Source: Clostridia bacterium | GTDB lineage: Bacteria; Bacillota; Clostridia; UMGS1810 | Length of the DNA: 8,268 bases | Direction of reading: 5' to 3' | NCBI GenBank assembly: GCA_017629325.1 | Contig: JAGBXL010000096.1 | Span: 1-8,268 of the forward strand | In this document: in pieces, positions 6,772 to 8,268 of the stretch | Numbering within the stretch: the first letter of the stretch is position 1 | Layout of the letters: every line of letters starts with the position of its first letter | Program-made: the position numbers and the translations under genes | Notes under the pieces: generated by a model | Databases searched by the model: none | Seen by the model: the letters and a program-made list of their open reading frames with translations, nothing else | Told to the model about the DNA's origin: nothing

Positions 6772-7277
6772 GTGTTTTGTGTGTACCCCTTATGATTTTT
6801 GTTATTATAGGCTATGGATATATAAAGGGTATAAATGTTTTTTCTGTGTTTAAAGATGGGTGCTCCGAGGGGGTAAAATCTGTATATGGCATTTTCCCTT
6901 CGCTGTTTGCCCTTTTTATTGCAGTTTCGGTTTTCAGGGCATCGGGGCTTGTTGAGTTTATATCCCATTTGTTATCTCCTGTGTGTGAATTTTTGCATTT
7001 TCCCCCGGAGCTATTGCCATTTGCTCTTTTAAGGCCCGTTTCGGGAAGCGGCTCTCTGGCACTTGCATCCGATATCTTTACCTCCTGCGGCACCGATAGC
7101 TTTACCGGCAGATGTGCCTCTGTTATGATGGCATCAACCGAAACTACCCTCTATGTAGCTGCAGTTTATTTTGGTGCAAGCAAAACAAAAAATATCCGCC
7201 ATAGCCTTAAATGCGGACTTTTGGCGGATTTATTCAGCATGATAATGAGCATAATTGTGTGCAGTTGGTATTTCTGA
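6759..7277 (+). CDS. spmB: Spore maturation protein B
   Basis: SpmB is the partner of SpmA in spore core dehydration. The 172-residue membrane protein (family usually ~175) shows LRPVSGSGSLAL (91-102), the segment GTDSFTGRCASV (111-122) and STETTLYVAAVYFG (126-139), which together are diagnostic. Hydrophobic segments lie at about 4-24, 45-60, 82-104 and 152-171. The frame is open further upstream, to an ATG at 6573, but that would overlap spmA by about 200 bp and would add residues that do not look like SpmB. ATG 6759 has AGAGG (6745-6749) 9 nt upstream and gives the normal length. This start overlaps the end of spmA by 13 bp. Confidence 0.94.
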   Translation: MAQVGVLCVPLMIFVIIGYGYIKGINVFSVFKDGCSEGVKSVYGIFPSLFALFIAVSVFRASGLVEFISHLLSPVCEFLHFPPELLPFALLRPVSGSGSLALASDIFTSCGTDSFTGRCASVMMASTETTLYVAAVYFGASKTKNIRHSLKCGLLADLFSMIMSIIVCSWYF

Positions 7278-7292
7278 TTATGCAAAAAGATG

Positions 7293-7321
7293 TTGAAATG
7301 ATATAAAATATGTTGTATAAT
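7293..7321 (+). promoter_or_regulatory. Promoter of the small hydrophobic peptide RNA
   Basis: TTGAAA (7293-7298) and TATAAT (7316-7321) are 17 bp apart, close to the sigma-A consensus. A start near G7328 would place the GAAA-capped hairpin at the exact 5' end of the RNA. Confidence 0.8.
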
Positions 7322-7380
7322 GTCTTTGCCAGAGAAATCTGGCAGGCAGTTCGGGAATGAACATTCCGTGGACGGCTCGC

Positions 7381-7413
7381 CCCAAACCCCATTACATAAT
7401 GGAGAGGGGGTGG
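7381..7413 (+). promoter_or_regulatory. G-rich ribosome binding site facing C-runs (sequestered)
   Basis: GGGGGTGG (7406-7413) lies 7 nt before ATG 7421 and is a strong Shine-Dalgarno. Just upstream, CCCC at 7380-7383 and 7387-7390 can pair with it, enclosing the small stem CCATT/AATGG. Translation would need this fold to open. Confidence 0.65.
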
Positions 7414-7420
7414 TTGCTTT

Positions 7421-7495
7421 ATGGAAAAAACGTTAATGAGAATATTGTTTTTTACAATTATCTTTTTGATAGTTTTCGATATAAAAGCAAATTAG
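7421..7495 (+). CDS. 24-residue hydrophobic peptide, candidate type I toxin
   Basis: The ORF runs from ATG 7421 to TAG 7493. The peptide has a short charged start (MEKTLMR), a strongly hydrophobic stretch at residues 8-19 (ILFFTIIFLIVF) and a polar end (DIKAN), so it is a probable single membrane helix. Size and make-up fit the small membrane toxins of type I systems (Fst, TxpA, BsrG and similar), but I recognise no specific family, and 24 residues is at the short end. Support for translation: a good Shine-Dalgarno at 7406-7413, an in-frame stop upstream (TAA 7397) with no other start, and position inside a promoter-to-terminator unit with an opposing promoter. The stop codon lies within the stem at 7490-7526, which also serves as the likely antisense terminator. 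It is no fragment of a larger gene: the flanking bases are stop-rich. Toxicity is inference. Confidence 0.6.
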   Translation: MEKTLMRILFFTIIFLIVFDIKAN

Positions 7496-7570
7496 TCGCC
7501 CACACGTCCAAATGTAGCGACTAATTATTAGTTCTATTTTGGCGAGCCGTTCAACGAACTGCCTTTTTCT
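7482..7570 (-). ncRNA. Predicted antisense RNA (~90 nt), candidate antitoxin
   Basis: The perfect - strand promoter would start an RNA near 7570-7569. Its 5' end (AGAAAAAGGCAGTTCG...) covers the whole right arm of the inverted repeat. It continues to a 10-bp hairpin (7526-7517 with 7499-7490), followed by TGCTTTTAT (7489-7481), a passable terminator. It would be fully complementary to the mRNA 3' region and the last codons of the peptide, the layout known for TxpA/RatA and BsrG/SR4. Its own 5' part can form GTTC-GTT-GAAC. The 3' end is the least certain point, since the T-run is interrupted. Confidence 0.6.
7541..7568 (+). terminator. Terminator of the small-peptide RNA
   Basis: GTTC (7549-7552), loop AAC, GAAC (7556-7559), extended past one C/T mismatch by two pairs, is followed closely by TTTTT (7564-7568). 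The local stem is weak by itself; pairing of 7555-7563 with the 5' arm would strengthen the structure before the T-run. Confidence 0.55.
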
Positions 7571-7576
7571 ATAATT

Positions 7577-7605
7577 ATTATATATAATAAAATCTATTTT
7601 GTCAA
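7577..7605 (-). promoter_or_regulatory. Perfect-consensus antisense promoter
   Basis: On the - strand, TTGACA (7605-7600) and TATAAT (7582-7577) are 17 bp apart: both hexamers and the spacing match the sigma-A consensus exactly. No protein gene reads from it; it points into the small-peptide RNA and starts just before the right repeat arm. Confidence 0.88.
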
Positions 7606-7652
7606 CTACTTTTGAAAATGCTTAATCACGTTATAGGTTTTTGAAAAATAAC

Positions 7653-7681
7653 TTGTAAAATACAGGAAAAAATGATATACT
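7653..7681 (+). promoter_or_regulatory. Promoter of metG
   Basis: TTGTAA (7653-7658) and TATACT (7676-7681) are 17 bp apart, with TGA before the -10 as an extended element. Transcription would begin near 7688, leaving a leader of ~33 nt, too short for a T-box or SAM riboswitch. Confidence 0.7.
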
Positions 7682-7720
7682 AAAACCACTAATGGATATT
7701 TTTGAGAGGAATGATATACA

Positions 7721-8268
7721 GTGGAAAAAGAAAAATACTATATAACCACCGCAATTGCATATACTTCCCGTAAACCTCATATAGGAAACACCTACGAAAT
7801 CGTTCTTACCGATGCCATTGCCAGATATCAAAGGCTTATCGGCAAAGATGTTTTCTTTTTAACAGGTACCGACGAGCACGGCCAGAAAATAGAAGAAATT
7901 GCAAAAGAATGCGGCATAAGCCCCCAGAAGTATGTTGACGGTGTTGCAGGAGAAATCCGCGATATTTGGGACCTTATGAACACAAGCTACGATAAATTTA
8001 TCCGCACAACCGACGATTATCACGAAAAAGCAGTTCAAAACATATTTAAAAAGCTCTATGACCAGGGCGATATTTATAAAAGTGAATACAGCGGTCTTTA
8101 TTGTGTGCCCTGTGAATCCTTCTTTACCGAAACTCAGGTTACAGACGGTCTTTGCCCCGATTGCGGCAGAAAAGTAACCGTTACAAATGAAGAAGCATAC
8201 TTCTTCCGTATGAGTAAATATCAGGACAGACTTATGAAACATATTGAAGAAAACCCTGATTTTATTCA
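7721..8268 (+). CDS. metG: Methionyl-tRNA synthetase, N-terminal part (cut by window end)
   Basis: This cytosolic class I synthetase charges tRNA-Met. Only the first 182 codons are in the window; the frame is open to the end. Visible: ITTAIAYTSRKPHIGN with the HIGH-type motif as HIGN (20-23); ARYQRLIGKDVFFLTGTDEH (34-53), strongly diagnostic; and a zinc knuckle with CVPC (C128, C131) and CPDC (C145, C148) in the connective-peptide region. The KMSKS motif would lie beyond the window. Start: GTG 7721 follows AGAGGA (7705-7710) by 10 nt. ATG 7711 is in another frame, and no in-frame ATG upstream fits. Asn at the fourth HIGH position and the AYTSxKPHIGNTYE segment recall a Clostridial subgroup; this is from memory. 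It is transcribed from its own promoter, 115 bp past the antisense promoter. Confidence 0.96.
   Translation, partial: MEKEKYYITTAIAYTSRKPHIGNTYEIVLTDAIARYQRLIGKDVFFLTGTDEHGQKIEEIAKECGISPQKYVDGVAGEIRDIWDLMNTSYDKFIRTTDDYHEKAVQNIFKKLYDQGDIYKSEYSGLYCVPCESFFTETQVTDGLCPDCGRKVTVTNEEAYFFRMSKYQDRLMKHIEENPDFI

Larger units (their letters stand above)
7345..7563. repeat. Long-range inverted repeat enclosing the small ORF
   Basis: Two blocks are perfectly complementary in nested order: 7345-7353 with 7555-7563 (9 bp) and 7372-7381 with 7541-7550 (10 bp). The left arm carries an extra hairpin (7354-7367) plus GTGG between the blocks; the right arm has only TCAA. As DNA this gives both strands almost the same transcript start; as RNA it joins the 5' and 3' ends. 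Confidence 0.88.
7328..7568 (+). ncRNA. Predicted structured RNA (~240 nt) carrying a 24-codon ORF; candidate type I toxin mRNA
   Basis: The RNA is bounded by the promoter above and a T5 tract (7564-7568). Structures seen: a 5'-terminal hairpin GCCAGA-GAAA-TCTGGC (7328-7343); GGCAGTTCG (7345-7353) complementary to CGAACTGCC (7555-7563); hairpin GGAAT-GAAC-ATTCC (7354-7367); ACGGCTCGCC (7372-7381) complementary to GGCGAGCCGT (7541-7550); CCATT-ACAT-AATGG (7389-7402) with C-runs facing the G-rich Shine-Dalgarno; TTGCTTT (7414-7420) against AAAGCAA (7484-7490); and hairpin AATTAGTCGC (7490-7499) / GCGACTAATT (7517-7526). Ends brought together by 19 bp of long-range pairing recall fold-back-inhibited toxin mRNAs such as hok. 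It matches no RNA family I can name. Transcription and function are inferred. Confidence 0.7.

Noticed and set aside
7328..7568. 6S RNA or SRP RNA
   Set aside because: No large open-complex-like bubble or SRP domain IV core is visible, and both a translated-looking ORF and an antisense promoter argue for a different type of locus.
7328..7720. T-box or SAM riboswitch controlling metG; the GGGGGTGG at 7406-7413 slightly resembles the T-box core
   Set aside because: The T-box bulge sequence with ACCGCG is absent, no stem I features are seen, the RNA has its own terminator, and metG has a separate promoter at 7653-7681 with a leader of only ~33 nt.
7631..7831. 66-residue minus-strand ORF across the metG start
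   Set aside because: It covers the metG promoter and start, its hydrophobic content comes from A-rich sequence on the other strand, and no family is recognisable.
7859..8242. 127-residue minus-strand ORF opposite metG
   Set aside because: The plus frame encodes clear MetG motifs including the zinc cysteines; the minus ORF is a Cys/Phe-rich mirror of Lys/Glu/Thr codons.

Overview
The window looks like chromosomal DNA of a spore-forming, AT-rich member of the Clostridia, probably an anaerobic gut-type lineage near Oscillospirales. The clues are the spmA-spmB spore-maturation pair, a Bacillota-type MutS2, a Gram-positive CpsC/CpsD/CpsB tyrosine-kinase module, strong AGGAGG-like ribosome binding sites, sigma-A-like promoters and A/T-rich codon use. 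The lineage is an inference; no rRNA is present. All protein genes seen are on the + strand.

Layout. (1) 1-3312: the 3' part of a four-helix membrane protein, a Nudix hydrolase and mutS2. The genes are 14 and 4 bp apart and look co-transcribed. (2) 3313-3696: a gene-free stretch with a composite repeat (inverted GTGAAGTT copies, several mini-hairpins and a nested 71-bp element with TGTAGGG/CCCTACA ends), followed by a sigma-A-like promoter. (3) 3697-6038: a compact cpsC-cpsD-cpsB module (polysaccharide co-polymerase, tyrosine kinase, PHP-type phosphatase), closed by a strong terminator and with no glycosyltransferases attached. (4) 6039-7277: a ~96-bp palindromic intergenic element, a second hairpin, then spmA and spmB overlapping by 13 bp. 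(5) 7278-7720: no conventional gene, but the most interesting part of the window. (6) 7721-8268: the 5' end of metG, with its own promoter.

Region 5 reads as an undescribed locus resembling a type I toxin-antitoxin system. A near-consensus + strand promoter (TTGAAA-17-TATAAT) would make an RNA of ~240 nt. It encodes a 24-residue hydrophobic peptide whose Shine-Dalgarno is opposed by C-runs, and the RNA's 5' end is complementary to its own 3' end. From the other side, a perfect-consensus - strand promoter (TTGACA-17-TATAAT) would make an antisense RNA of ~90 nt, ending at a hairpin that also contains the peptide's stop codon. Because the arms are inverted repeats, both RNAs start with nearly the same segment, so the antisense RNA could compete with the mRNA's own 5' arm for its 3' arm. 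Promoters, repeats and the small ORF are read directly; toxicity, antitoxin function and transcription are inference.

Three starts were set from ribosome binding sites: cpsC at TTG 3697, spmB at ATG 6759 and metG at GTG 7721. The first gene is treated as cut by the window edge.
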